Below are positions 1 to 10,310 of a stretch of DNA of 64,000 bases, piece by piece (position 1 is the first letter of the stretch; each line of letters starts with the position of its first letter). The notes beneath the pieces were generated by a model. It had not been told where the DNA came from. It worked only from the letters and a program-made list of their open reading frames with translations, and searched no databases. The stretch is taken from NCBI GenBank assembly GCA_016342325.1, contig JAEINR010000016.1, positions 29,301 through 93,300 on the forward strand, read 5' to 3'. Source of the stretch: Desulfobacterium sp. (GTDB lineage Bacteria > Desulfobacterota > Desulfobacteria > Desulfobacterales > Desulfobacteraceae). The position numbers were made by a program, and so were the translations under genes.

Positions 1-1455
1 CAGAACATTTTCGTTTTCAACATTCCGATGGGCCTGGACCACTGCCTGGCCCAGGCCTGGCATGCCGGCCAAGACCTGTTCGATTTCGGCAAAGTCCATG
101 CGCACGCCGTTGACTTTCACCTGGTTGTCCAACCGGCCGATAAATTCGATGCTCCGATCCGGCAGGTAGCGTCCCAAATCCCCTGTTCGGTAGACGATAT
201 CTTCCGGATCGGCCTGGGTGGGATTTTCTAGGAAACACGCCCGGGTCATGTCCGGGTCATTGTAATACCCCTTGGTCATGAACGGCGTCTTGATATAAAT
301 ATCCCCGATTTCACCCATGTCACACAACCGGTTGCCCTTTATAATCAACACAGCGGTATTGCTGATGGGGTGGCCCACATGCACCATGGCCCCCGGGCTT
401 GAAAGCCGCTGTTTAATGCGATGGCAGGTCTTGACCAGGGTGGTTTCCGTGGGACCGTAAAGATTCACAAGCTCAATCCGGTCTTCAAACAAGTCCATCC
501 ACCGATTCACATCCTTGCCGTAAACCGCGTCACCGGCCAGGATGAGATGTTTCAGGTGCCCCCAGAACCCTGGGGTGGTGAGTGGGCGTGGGCCCGGACG
601 GCTTGTATCCGATTGAAACCCGGGGTCTGCTGACCGTGATTCCAGCTCAGTCAGCAGGGCCCGGAACAGGGACGGCACGCAATGGACCACGGTAATCCCC
701 TGGCCATGGATCCAGTCCAGCAAAATGCTGATGTTCCCCCGGACATGCTTTTCAGGAATGCACACCGTGCCCCCCTTCAGCAGGGGGGTGAAAATATCCT
801 TGAGGCAGGCGTCAAAGGAGACCGGTGCCAGCTGGGACACCCGGGTGCTGGTGTCAAAATCGAACTCACCGGCTTCCCAGTGGACAAAATGGCTCAAACT
901 CTTTTGACAGCCCGTAATGGCCTTGGCATCCCCGGTTGAACCGGAAGTGAAGAAGATATAATTTCCATCGTCGGGACGGGATATGCCGTCTGGTTTATCC
1001 GGCAGCAGCTGAAAATCCGGCCCGAGGGTTGTCCAGTCAACCACAAGGTCAGCTTGGAGGGTCCCCGTCTCCATGGAAGACGGGATGGTGGAAGATCTCG
1101 GCAAGGGGAATTCAGTGTCGGCCGTTTTAAGCAAAAAATCCGGCGTGGTTTTATCCAGTATCATTTGAATCCGCCCCACCGGGAAAGAGACGTCCAGGGG
1201 CATGAAAATCGCCCCGGCCTTCATCACCCCCAGCATGGCCACAACAAATTCCAAGCTGTTTTCAAAATAAAGCGCCACAATGGTATTCCGCCCGGCCCCC
1301 CTGGCCTGGAGTTCCACAGCCAATCGATCCGCCGCGTCATGCAAGGCCCCATAGGAGAGGCTTCGATCCCCATGCTCAACCGCCGTATGGTCGGGGAACT
1401 GTTTTGCGGTTTGTTCAAGAACGGTGTGAAGGATTTTTTTGTCGGCTTTTGTCAT
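1..1455 (-). CDS. NRPS protein P7, N-terminal adenylation domain (partial, runs off left edge)
   Basis: Only the first 485 residues lie in the window. They form an amino-acid adenylation (A) domain. Visible core motifs are A3 FFTSGSTGDAKAI, A5 NLYGPTETTL, A7 YRTGDLGRYL and A8 GRLDNQVKVNGVRMDFAEIE. The ATG at 1455 is preceded by AAGGGCG eight bases upstream, and the A-domain homology starts at once. There is no condensation domain here; one ends the preceding protein P6, so the C and A domains of this module are split over two polypeptides. Reading the specificity pocket against the GrsA template gives D-A-K-H-I-A-L-L-V for the first nine positions, which I cannot match to a known code. The frame is open at position 1; a PCP and further modules presumably follow outside the window. 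Confidence 0.9.
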   Translation of the reverse strand, partial: MTKADKKILHTVLEQTAKQFPDHTAVEHGDRSLSYGALHDAADRLAVELQARGAGRNTIVALYFENSLEFVVAMLGVMKAGAIFMPLDVSFPVGRIQMILDKTTPDFLLKTADTEFPLPRSSTIPSSMETGTLQADLVVDWTTLGPDFQLLPDKPDGISRPDDGNYIFFTSGSTGDAKAITGCQKSLSHFVHWEAGEFDFDTSTRVSQLAPVSFDACLKDIFTPLLKGGTVCIPEKHVRGNISILLDWIHGQGITVVHCVPSLFRALLTELESRSADPGFQSDTSRPGPRPLTTPGFWGHLKHLILAGDAVYGKDVNRWMDLFEDRIELVNLYGPTETTLVKTCHRIKQRLSSPGAMVHVGHPISNTAVLIIKGNRLCDMGEIGDIYIKTPFMTKGYYNDPDMTRACFLENPTQADPEDIVYRTGDLGRYLPDRSIEFIGRLDNQVKVNGVRMDFAEIEQVLAGMPGLGQAVVQAHRNVENENVL

Positions 1456-1577
1456 GGTAAATCGCCCTTATATATGGATGTTTGCACTCAATTCATATGC
1501 GAAAGAAATGGGATCGATATCCTAAGCAAGGAGCTGAAAATTACTGTTTTTCGCCCCAACGTAACCCGTCCATTTAC
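1456..1577. other. Intergenic gap P6-P7 with a degenerate copy of the 34-kb repeat
   Basis: This 122-bp gap separates P6 from P7. Bases 1474-1496 match 18 of 23 positions of part of the 77-bp repeat between P3 and P4 (around 34126-34148), and both places contain TCATATGCGAAA. It carries the ribosome binding site of P7. I see no clear terminator, so P7 is probably read through from P6. Confidence 0.4.
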
Positions 1578-4500
1578 TTAAAAATCTTCATCAATGGACT
1601 GGATCCCAGCCAAAAACGCCTCCTGCTCCTCTTTTCCGGCCTCGTCCATGAGTACCGCCCGAACCCTACCCAGGGATTGATCAAAGGAGTCAGCCATGGC
1701 GGCCATGGCAGCAAAAATTTCAGACAACCCCTGCCGGTAACGGTTAATCTGATCTTCGGTGTAAACCCTGGCGTTATACTTCAAATTCAGGGTCAGTGTG
1801 TCCCCGGGATAGACCTCCAGGGCCAGGTCATAATTTGTCTGCTCAAATTCCTCCAGGTGCTCCACGGTGAAACCGGTATTGACGCGCTTGCTTAATTCCA
1901 GTATTTCCAGGCTCAAGGGATAGTTTTCAAAGATAAGGACCGTGTTCAACAATGCAGGACCCAAGGTGCTTGTCTCCTGGATGTCGGCCAGGCTTACGTA
2001 GTGATACGCTTCGCTTTCAAGGGCCCGGGCCTGGATCATTTTAAGCATCCCTGGAAGATCGAGATCATTATCCAGCCGGATCCGCATGGGTACGGTGTTC
2101 AGAAACAGTCCCACCATTTCATCCACCCCTGGAAGGTCAACCGGGCGGCCCGAGACCACCGCGCCAAAGACCACATCATCTGAGACCGTGTGATAGGCCA
2201 AAAGCATGGCCCAGGCACACTGAACCACTGAATTGAGGGTGACGCCGTTTTTGGCTGTCATGGTTTTCAGCTTTCCCACATCCTGTTCAGGGATGATCTC
2301 CGTCAGGCATGCCAAGTGATAGTCATTGTCATGTTGGCCGGCGTTGTCGAGTGAAGGCAAGGCTGTTTTCGGAACCGCCTGGGGCCGGACATACCCTGCG
2401 AGATAGTCTTGCCAGTAATTCACGGCCATGTTTTTATCCTGCCTGGCCAGCCATTGGATGTAGTGGGAATAAGGGACCCCGGCATCTATTTCAGGGGGTG
2501 AACCCGCCCTGATACCGGCATAGGCCCCAAGCAAGGTCTCCACCATGATGCCGCAGGACCAGCCGTCCATGATGATATGGTGATGACTCCAGACCACGTG
2601 GTGACAACCCGGGCCACATTCAAACACCATCACCCGCATCAATACGTCCCGGGAAAGGTAAAACCCCTGCCGTCTGTCAGCGAGTTTAAACGCTTTGATC
2701 CTTGCCTGCTTGTCCTTTTCCGTTTGACCGGTCAGGTCCGCCACGGTAAATTCAATGGACCGTTTTTTCAAAACCACCTGCACGGGTCCGTCCCCCCCCT
2801 GGTGGGAGAAGACGGTACGGAAAACGTCAAAGGCATCAAACAGATGATTCCAGCTTTGTTCAAAGGCCTCAAGGTCCAGCCGACCCTTGATATCAAAGCT
2901 GAACTGTTCAAAAAAAGCAGTACCGTTCTTTTCCAAAAGGGAGTGGAACAGCATCCCTTCCTGGAGGGGAGACAAGGGATAGACCGCCTGAAGATTGTCC
3001 GACTCAACCCGGCATTCCGTCATCAGGTTATCAAGGGCGGCCTTGGGCAAACCGTTGATGTCCTGTCCTGACGGAACCCGTACCCCTTTCTTCCGGCCAG
3101 GACAACAGTTTATGATTGCTTTAATTTCACTTGTATAAGCGGTCAGCAGTGACCGCATGGAAGACGTCGTAAACACATGGGGATTATGTATAAAGGTGAT
3201 TGCCAGGCGCCCATTGGCAATGATTCCTTCAATCTCCAGTTCATGCCAGCGGTTCAGCCGGGGATCCACGGTCTCAATGTCCGGTTCATCCATGGCAATA
3301 AAAATGCTGTCCGGTGCAGGATCGTCAAAGCGTCCCAGAAAATTAAACCCAATTTCCGGCAAAGGTTTTTGCTTCATGGTTTCCAGGCCCTTTATTAGCA
3401 AGACCCCATGGGCCAGGCCCTGGCCGGGTATATCCTTGAGTATGCCCCGGACGCAACGGATATCCTTCCCAAGGTCACCTTGTTCCGTCACCTTGAGATG
3501 AAGGGGATGGAGGGTTGTGAACCATCCCACAGTGCGGCTGACATCCACGGTCCGATCCGCTTCAGGATGTTTGAAGGCCTTTGATTCGGGAATCCCACGG
3601 CCGTGCCCCTCCAGGTCCATGTACAGGGAGCTGAGCCCCAGGCTCTTTTTAGCCGCCCGGGCCAGGGCTGTGAGCAGCAGATCGTTCATGGAAATATCCT
3701 GGTCCAGGCAGTCCGTCAGGTGTGTCGTTTCCGCCAGGGAAAAGGTCTCCACCTGTTTTTCTGCGTTTCCAAAGTGATTGCCCACCGCTGAAGGAAGGGA
3801 CGGAAAAGGATCTTTGGGCGGCAAATCCAGGTGCTTCTGCCAGGCCGTAAAGGCCGCGATCATTTCCCTGTCTTCGCCGTAGCGCGCAAGGCAATGGGCA
3901 AAAACGGCCACGGAATCGGTTTTAGGCGACAAAACAATGGGCTCACCACGAAGGGCCAGGGCATAACCGGTTTCCAGATCCTCCAGCAAAATACGCAGGG
4001 ATACCCCGTCCGCCACCAGATGATGGATGATAAGGGCCAGGCGATCGCCGCGGTCCGTCTGGTAGAGCACTCCCCGCATGAGCGGCCCGGTGGTAAGATC
4101 AATGGCGCCGGGTACCCCGGTCAGGTGCTGCTCATACAATTCTTCGGCATCTGCATTTCCTTTTAAATCCACAATGGAAAATGATGCCGGCAACGCTGTA
4201 TCCTGGATTTCCTGGAAAACATGCCCGTTACTAAACCGGTATCGAATACGCAAGCCGTCATGGTGGTCCTGGATGGCCTTGAAGGTCTGTTCCAGGGCTT
4301 TGGGATCCAGGGGATTGCGGGCGGTGAGGATAACCCCCAGGGTATACGGGGCGTTATGGTTGGGATTGCGTTTAAAAAAACCATGCTGGATGGGGATCAT
4401 TAAAGCCGGACCTGTCACAGGCGCCTGATGAAACGCCATGGCCGGGGTCAGTCGCTGGGCTAGTTTTGCAATGGTCGGGGCTTCGAAAATGTCCCGAACC

Positions 4501-7500
4501 CGGGCGTTGAGGCCGGCTTTAAGAAGGCGGGCGCAAATCATCACCGCCTTGATGGAATCACCGCCCAGGGCAAAATAATTGTCCTGGATACTGATCTCCT
4601 TGGGTCCCAGGATCGATTCCCACACCGTCGCCAGGGTCTTTTCATGGGGGGTACCGGGCATTTCCCGCTCTGATCCCGTGGCCAGGGTCCCGGCACTTTC
4701 AAGGGGATTCGGCAGGGCCTTTCTGTCGAGTTTACCGTTGGGCGTCAACGGAATTTCAGGAAGATTCACAAAATAGGCCGGCAACATGTACTCCGGCAGG
4801 GATTCACCCAAAAAACCACGTAACCGACCAGCCGTTAGCCCACCTTCACCCACCACGTAGGCGATAAGTTCCCTGCCGAAGGATTGCAGGTTTTCAGCAA
4901 TGACCACGGCCTCTTCAATGGCGGGGTGCTTGAGCAGGGTCTGCTCGATCTCCCCCAATTCCACCCGGTAGCCCCGGATTTTCACCTGCTGGTCCATGCG
5001 GCCGAAGAACTCGATGGTCCCGTCCGCCAACCATCGTCCGTAATCCCCGGTGCGATAGATACGGCCGCCCGGATTAAAGGGGTCGGGCTGAAATTTGGCC
5101 CGGGTCAGGTCATCCCGGTTGAGATACCCCAGGGCCAGGCCTTGGCCGCCGATGCAGATCTCCCCCCGCACGCCCGTGGGGGTGGGCTGACCATGGTTGT
5201 CCAGGATGTAAATAAGGGTGTTGTCAATGGGCGTGCCGATCATTTGCCGGTTTTTTACGGACCCAAGGTTTTCCCGGGTCACGGGGTGGGCAATGCAGGC
5301 AATGGTGGCTTCGGTGGGACCGTACTCGTTTACGCACACGGCATTGGGATTGATCTCAAAAAACGCCTGGATATCGTCATGGCGAATATCTTCTCCGCCG
5401 AGTATAATGAGGCGCATGGAGCGCAACCCCTTTAGAGCTCCGGCCTTATGGGTATTGGCCGCCAGGGTCAGGGTGTAGAAATAGGAAGGGGTCACCTTCA
5501 GGCAGGTGATCTGCCAACGGGTAATGTAATCCACCATCCTGTCTGCATCCCTGCGGTGGTCTTCGGAAACAAGATGCAGGGGTGCGCCGGTGAGCAGGGT
5601 CACCCACAGGCTGGTGTGGGCCATATCAAAGGCAAAGGATGACACAAGGACGAACCTGTCTTCCTTTGTGATGTCAAAGGCCTTACGGAACCAGCTCAGA
5701 TAATTAACCAAAGACCGGTTCGTCACCAGGGTTCCCTTGGGCAGCCCGGTGGTGCCCGAGGTATAGATGATATAGAAAACATCCTCCGGGCCGGCCCCGT
5801 TAATTCCCTGGATGGTGGTCGAGGGGGTAATGGATGGCTCCATGGCTTGATCCATGTCCACCAGGGGAATGGTGAGACCCTCCACCCGGCCGCAGCTTTG
5901 CTGGGTTAAAAGAATTTTGGCCCCACTGTCTTCCAGGATATACCGCACCCGCTCTTCCGGGCTGTCCGGTTCCATGGGAACAAAGGCGGCCCCCAACTTG
6001 ACCGCGGCCAAAAGGAATACAGGCAGGTTCTCCGATGGGCGCACCCGTACACCGATCACATCCCCCGGCCCCACATGGAATCGTTCATGGAGATAAGAGG
6101 CCATCTGCCCGGCCCGGCGGTCAAGCGCTTGGAACGATAGCGTTTCATCTTCAAAAACCACTGCCGTGGCTGAAGGCGTCTTTTGGACCTGCTGTTCAAA
6201 CAGGTGAAGAATGGTTTGATCCACGGGGTTGTCGGCCTGGGTGTCGTTGAATTGAAGGAGAAGCTGTTTTCTTTCCGGATCGGGCAGGATGGAGATATCC
6301 TTCAACCGGACATGGGCGTCTTTCAGAACAGCGTCCAGAATGGCGAGGTAATAGTCCCGCCACCGGGCCATGGTGGCGGGTTCAAACAGGGCCGTGCTGT
6401 AGATCAGATGAATGTCCAGGCCGTCACGGGATTCCATGATCTCCAGGATAAAATCAAAATTGGTGGTCCATAGATCGATATCATGGGCCTTGAAAACCAG
6501 ATCTTCGGTGCGGATGATCCGTTCGTCCTCATTTTCATAGACAAACATGACATCAAACAGGGGGTTGCGGCTGAGACTGGGTTCAAGCCCCAGTTTTTCC
6601 ACAAATGCATCAAAGGGATAATCCTGGTTGTCAAACGCCTTGAGGCAGTCCTTTTTGACCTGGTCCAGGTAGTGATCAAAGGGGATATCGCCCCGGACGT
6701 TTGACCCCAGCACCAGTGTGTTGGTGAACATGCCCACGGTCTTTAAAAAATCCCCCCGGGAACGGCTGTCAATGGGGGTTCCAAGGATGATATCATCCTC
6801 CCCGGTGAGTTTGGAGAGCAAAATCGTATAGGCGGACAAAAGAAGCATAAAAAGGGTAACGCCCCGCTCCCGGGCAAGGGCCTTGAGCTGGGTTGCCCTA
6901 ACCGGATCCACGGTGTGGCGCAGGACCTTTCCTGTAAATTTTTGATACCGGCCCCGGGGGAAATCAAGGGGCAGTTCCAGAATGGCCGGGGCATTGCCAA
7001 ACCGTTCCAGCCAATAGGTTTCCTGTTCTGCCATGGCAGGGGATCCGATCTGTTCCTGCTCCCACACCGCATAGTCCGAATACGGAGGGGGTACCGGGGC
7101 GAGTGACTCCCCACGGTAGAGGGTGATCAGTTCAGGCATAAGGATAGAGTAAGAGGTGCCGTCAATGGCGATGTGATGGGCATCCATGACCAGGAAATAC
7201 CTGTTTTCACCCAGTTGCCCAAGACCCACCCGCATGAGGGGAGGAGACGACAGGTCAAAGGGAACAACGAATTCACGAACCACCCGGTCCAGGTCATCCG
7301 TTCCCATTTCAAGCTCCCGGACGTCAAGGGCGCAATCCCCATGCACGTGTTGAACCAGTTCATCATCCCGGGTTTCAAAGCCGGTGCACAGGCTTTCGTG
7401 GCGATAAATCAACTTCCTGAAGGCGGTCTTGAAGGATTCCACATCAAGCGCCCCTTCAATCACCGCAGCCGCCGTAATGTGGTAAGCGGCTTCCCCTTCC

Positions 7501-8108
7501 TCAAGATGACTTAAAAAATAGATGCGTTTTTGGGCCGAGGAAAGGGGGAAGGTCGCTTCGGCGGCCGGGACCGGGGTCGAGACGGGAACCGGTGGTGAAT
7601 CCGGTGCCGAGGCAAAACCCGGCGATTCCTCCGGTACAGGTACCGAGACCGGTGCTGAAACCGGTTCCGGGCGGACCGCCAGAAGATCAAGCTGGCGGTC
7701 CATCAAATCCAGTTGCTGATTAAAAATGGCCATGATTCCCGGCCCGTGCCATTCCCGTTGACCCGTCCCGGCACTGACCCTGGGCAAGGGGATCTCCTGT
7801 TCTTGCACGGGACCGACTGAACCTGCCGGACCGGGATCTTTATCACCCTTCTCCAGCACATACCGGGCAAGCGTGTCCACGGAATCGGTCCGGTCATAAA
7901 ACAAGCGCATGGGCACATCCACGCCAAAATCATTCTCCACAATTTGTTTAAGGCGGGTCAGCATAATGGAACTGAGACCAGCCCGGAAAAAATTATCATC
8001 CTTGGAGATGGCGGCCAGGCCGGATATGATTTTGACGCTCCGGGTAAGCCGTTCAATAATGGAACGTTGTTGTGACGATGTGTATAGGGTCATGGATTCT
8101 TGCTCCAT
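1578..8108 (-). CDS. NRPS protein P6: ACP-C-A-PCP-E-C
   Basis: A 2176-residue non-ribosomal peptide synthetase. Order: carrier domain (about 20-95; Ser47 in AGLSSIML), Pro/Val-rich linker, condensation domain (HHIAIDG near 320), adenylation domain (A3 YTSGTTGLPKG near 780, A5 NEYGPTEATI), PCP (LGGDSI near 1183), epimerisation domain (HHLVADG near 1362, EGHGRG and VDVSRTVGWF signatures), and a final condensation domain (HHIIMDG near 1844), expected to be of the D-L type after an E domain. The A-domain pocket reads DMTKIGEIAK, close to the published Asn code DLTKLGEVGK. The N-terminal carrier has no partner in this protein and probably serves the aminotransferase of P5, which lacks one. ATG at 8108 directly follows the stop of the channel gene; a second ATG at 8093 has a GGAG upstream and may be the real start. 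Confidence 0.93.
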   Translation of the reverse strand: MEQESMTLYTSSQQRSIIERLTRSVKIISGLAAISKDDNFFRAGLSSIMLTRLKQIVENDFGVDVPMRLFYDRTDSVDTLARYVLEKGDKDPGPAGSVGPVQEQEIPLPRVSAGTGQREWHGPGIMAIFNQQLDLMDRQLDLLAVRPEPVSAPVSVPVPEESPGFASAPDSPPVPVSTPVPAAEATFPLSSAQKRIYFLSHLEEGEAAYHITAAAVIEGALDVESFKTAFRKLIYRHESLCTGFETRDDELVQHVHGDCALDVRELEMGTDDLDRVVREFVVPFDLSSPPLMRVGLGQLGENRYFLVMDAHHIAIDGTSYSILMPELITLYRGESLAPVPPPYSDYAVWEQEQIGSPAMAEQETYWLERFGNAPAILELPLDFPRGRYQKFTGKVLRHTVDPVRATQLKALARERGVTLFMLLLSAYTILLSKLTGEDDIILGTPIDSRSRGDFLKTVGMFTNTLVLGSNVRGDIPFDHYLDQVKKDCLKAFDNQDYPFDAFVEKLGLEPSLSRNPLFDVMFVYENEDERIIRTEDLVFKAHDIDLWTTNFDFILEIMESRDGLDIHLIYSTALFEPATMARWRDYYLAILDAVLKDAHVRLKDISILPDPERKQLLLQFNDTQADNPVDQTILHLFEQQVQKTPSATAVVFEDETLSFQALDRRAGQMASYLHERFHVGPGDVIGVRVRPSENLPVFLLAAVKLGAAFVPMEPDSPEERVRYILEDSGAKILLTQQSCGRVEGLTIPLVDMDQAMEPSITPSTTIQGINGAGPEDVFYIIYTSGTTGLPKGTLVTNRSLVNYLSWFRKAFDITKEDRFVLVSSFAFDMAHTSLWVTLLTGAPLHLVSEDHRRDADRMVDYITRWQITCLKVTPSYFYTLTLAANTHKAGALKGLRSMRLIILGGEDIRHDDIQAFFEINPNAVCVNEYGPTEATIACIAHPVTRENLGSVKNRQMIGTPIDNTLIYILDNHGQPTPTGVRGEICIGGQGLALGYLNRDDLTRAKFQPDPFNPGGRIYRTGDYGRWLADGTIEFFGRMDQQVKIRGYRVELGEIEQTLLKHPAIEEAVVIAENLQSFGRELIAYVVGEGGLTAGRLRGFLGESLPEYMLPAYFVNLPEIPLTPNGKLDRKALPNPLESAGTLATGSEREMPGTPHEKTLATVWESILGPKEISIQDNYFALGGDSIKAVMICARLLKAGLNARVRDIFEAPTIAKLAQRLTPAMAFHQAPVTGPALMIPIQHGFFKRNPNHNAPYTLGVILTARNPLDPKALEQTFKAIQDHHDGLRIRYRFSNGHVFQEIQDTALPASFSIVDLKGNADAEELYEQHLTGVPGAIDLTTGPLMRGVLYQTDRGDRLALIIHHLVADGVSLRILLEDLETGYALALRGEPIVLSPKTDSVAVFAHCLARYGEDREMIAAFTAWQKHLDLPPKDPFPSLPSAVGNHFGNAEKQVETFSLAETTHLTDCLDQDISMNDLLLTALARAAKKSLGLSSLYMDLEGHGRGIPESKAFKHPEADRTVDVSRTVGWFTTLHPLHLKVTEQGDLGKDIRCVRGILKDIPGQGLAHGVLLIKGLETMKQKPLPEIGFNFLGRFDDPAPDSIFIAMDEPDIETVDPRLNRWHELEIEGIIANGRLAITFIHNPHVFTTSSMRSLLTAYTSEIKAIINCCPGRKKGVRVPSGQDINGLPKAALDNLMTECRVESDNLQAVYPLSPLQEGMLFHSLLEKNGTAFFEQFSFDIKGRLDLEAFEQSWNHLFDAFDVFRTVFSHQGGDGPVQVVLKKRSIEFTVADLTGQTEKDKQARIKAFKLADRRQGFYLSRDVLMRVMVFECGPGCHHVVWSHHHIIMDGWSCGIMVETLLGAYAGIRAGSPPEIDAGVPYSHYIQWLARQDKNMAVNYWQDYLAGYVRPQAVPKTALPSLDNAGQHDNDYHLACLTEIIPEQDVGKLKTMTAKNGVTLNSVVQCAWAMLLAYHTVSDDVVFGAVVSGRPVDLPGVDEMVGLFLNTVPMRIRLDNDLDLPGMLKMIQARALESEAYHYVSLADIQETSTLGPALLNTVLIFENYPLSLEILELSKRVNTGFTVEHLEEFEQTNYDLALEVYPGDTLTLNLKYNARVYTEDQINRYRQGLSEIFAAMAAMADSFDQSLGRVRAVLMDEAGKEEQEAFLAGIQSIDEDF

Positions 8109-10310
8109 CTACCATAATTTAATGATATTCATGACCAACAGGCAGGCGATCACCAGGCCATGAATGCCTTGTCCTATAAGGTTAAACCCATTGATCCACC
8201 TAGGGGTATCCATCCTGCGGCAGAGGATTCCAACCCCGATCACCAGAACGGAAAGGATGCCTAGGGCGTAAATGGCGAAAAAATTAAATTCGACTTGTAT
8301 GATGGTACTGGAGGGATGAATCACACGTAAGAAATAGTGGCAGATGCCCGCCCCAAGTACTATGGAAGCAATGATGAATAATCGCGTTCGGGCAAGATCA
8401 AGGGACAGCAAATGGCTGAAGAAGAGAAAGAGCGCCAGGGAAAATAATGGGATCAAGATTTTCAAGGCAAAGCGTCCGTCCATGCGTTCCACGGAAATAT
8501 CGGCATTGTAACGGGAATACGCAAGATTGATGGAACTGATCTGCCGCATGAACCTATCCCGGGTTTGAGTGACATTATTCACCTTCCAACCCGAGGTGTT
8601 CTCCAGGGAGATCTGCCGGTATTCCGGCGACAGATAGGCGTGCATGCTCAGATAGTCAGGAATGAAAACAAGTTTCCGGTCGGTCTGCAATTTATGGTGA
8701 AAGCGGATGATTAAATGATGTTTTTCAAACGGGAATTCATCATACCGCAAGGCCTGTTTAAATTTGGCTTTGACCTGGTAGGCCCTTATTGTAATACCGT
8801 CCCGGGTGATATCCAAGACCGGTTCCTTCAACCGGATCGGGGCTTCGCTGTTTTCAAAGATGAGCTCTTTTTCATCGAAATCACCGACGAACCGAAACCA
8901 GATGAAGAAATCCACGATAAATTCTCCGCTGATGACGTTCAGGCTGTTCACCCCATTGATATCCATCCCGGTGTACACAAGCTTTTTCTGGCTGAAGACC
9001 TTGCCGGCCACCACTGTAACGTTGCTGCCAATGGCTTTTTTAAACACGCTCTCCTTCTCGTCGGCAATCACCTGGTACTGGGTGAAGGCCGGCCGAAAGC
9101 GCTGGTTTTCATAATAGCCCATGGCAAACTGGCGTTTGACCCGGCCTTCCTTATTAAAAAAGATCTGTCCGGCAACCCCATTGACCGCCTCCTCCGGACT
9201 TGAGAACCGGGACAGGGCGGCCCGGATATGGACCCGGTCCTCCCGAAACTGCCGGCCGTTGATATGCTTCAATTCAATGGCCTCGATCAATACCTTCATG
9301 GCGTCGTAATAGCAGGCCGCCACCCAGGAGGGCGATTCATCATACATTTCCCGGTAGTTGTCAACAAACAGGTTGGTTTCAGGACCGGCCCATTCAGCAA
9401 TAAACGGGGTTGTGCTGTAAATGCCGTTCACATAATAGCCGGGTTTGGCCCTTTCCTGGGGCAGCGATGTCATGGCCTTATAGAAAGGGGCCGTGGCAAA
9501 GGTATCCGTCCCGATAATGGTATAATCCGTGCCCGGGTGATTGATCCTGCGGATGATGGCCGCGGCTTCACGGCTTTGGGTCGCAATAATGATGACCCCT
9601 GGATCATGGATGGCCCTTAAGTCACTGATGATCTGCTCCAGACGGGCATCCGCATTTTCGCCGACCCCTTTAAGTTCCCATTTGTAACGGACCTCGACCC
9701 CTGCTTCGGCGGCGTTTGCTTCAATGCTGGCCATCAGGGAATTATCATAGACATCCTTTTCATAGATCACGGTGATATGACGCTTCATGGCTTTGACATG
9801 GGTGATGATGGAAACCGCCTGATCCACATCATCGGGAACCGTTCCAAAGGCCCATGGATTTTTATCGGTGGCTTTCTTCTCCGTGGCCGAACCGGTAATC
9901 ATGGGGATCCCGTTCTTTTTGTAAATCCTGCTGGCAGCCATGGTGGTAGGGTTTTTGTAGTGACCCAGGACCGCAACCACCTCCCTGTTGAGACTGATCT
10001 CAGAGGCTATTTTCATGGCCGTACGAACTTCGTTCTGGTCGTCAAAAATACTCAGCCGTATCTGCAAATTAGAAAGCCGACCTGCATCCAGGGCATCCTG
10101 AATCGCCATGCGGGCGCCCCGCTCCATATCACGGCCGTTCAAGAACCCCCCTCCGGTCATGGGACCGGCCAGGGCAACAACGATCCGGTCCTTTTTCTGA
10201 AGCTGTTTCAGGAAGGACCGGGCAAACTGATTACCGGAGGATGACAGCATGGCTATCCACACCAGGTTGCACCCTGCAATCAGTCCTAGAATCAAAAGCT
10301 TTTTTTTCAC
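8109..10310 (-). CDS. Periplasmic-binding domain fused to a pentameric ligand-gated ion channel-like module (paralogue 2)
   Basis: 733 residues from a GTG start that overlaps the previous stop as GTGA. The N-terminus is a signal/anchor with a lipobox-like LIAGC. Residues about 40-425 are a type-1 (LIV-type) periplasmic binding fold (VVALAGPMTGGGF, VVAVLGHYKN, YYDAMKVL). Residues about 435-615 form a beta-sandwich with features of channel ligand-binding domains: DFFIWFRF, and FPFEKHH in place of the usual FPFD-x-Q, followed by a Tyr/Arg-containing pre-M1 strand. Four hydrophobic segments end the protein: M1 (LIPLFSLALFLFF), M2 (LFIIASIVLGAGI), M3 (FFAIYALGILSVLVIG) and M4 (HGLVIACLLVMNII). Homology annotation would probably call it only a substrate-binding protein because of the N-terminal half. 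M2 is poor in small polar residues, so conduction is uncertain; it may be an auxiliary subunit of its neighbour. Confidence 0.72.
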   Translation of the reverse strand: MKKKLLILGLIAGCNLVWIAMLSSSGNQFARSFLKQLQKKDRIVVALAGPMTGGGFLNGRDMERGARMAIQDALDAGRLSNLQIRLSIFDDQNEVRTAMKIASEISLNREVVAVLGHYKNPTTMAASRIYKKNGIPMITGSATEKKATDKNPWAFGTVPDDVDQAVSIITHVKAMKRHITVIYEKDVYDNSLMASIEANAAEAGVEVRYKWELKGVGENADARLEQIISDLRAIHDPGVIIIATQSREAAAIIRRINHPGTDYTIIGTDTFATAPFYKAMTSLPQERAKPGYYVNGIYSTTPFIAEWAGPETNLFVDNYREMYDESPSWVAACYYDAMKVLIEAIELKHINGRQFREDRVHIRAALSRFSSPEEAVNGVAGQIFFNKEGRVKRQFAMGYYENQRFRPAFTQYQVIADEKESVFKKAIGSNVTVVAGKVFSQKKLVYTGMDINGVNSLNVISGEFIVDFFIWFRFVGDFDEKELIFENSEAPIRLKEPVLDITRDGITIRAYQVKAKFKQALRYDEFPFEKHHLIIRFHHKLQTDRKLVFIPDYLSMHAYLSPEYRQISLENTSGWKVNNVTQTRDRFMRQISSINLAYSRYNADISVERMDGRFALKILIPLFSLALFLFFSHLLSLDLARTRLFIIASIVLGAGICHYFLRVIHPSSTIIQVEFNFFAIYALGILSVLVIGVGILCRRMDTPRWINGFNLIGQGIHGLVIACLLVMNIIKLW

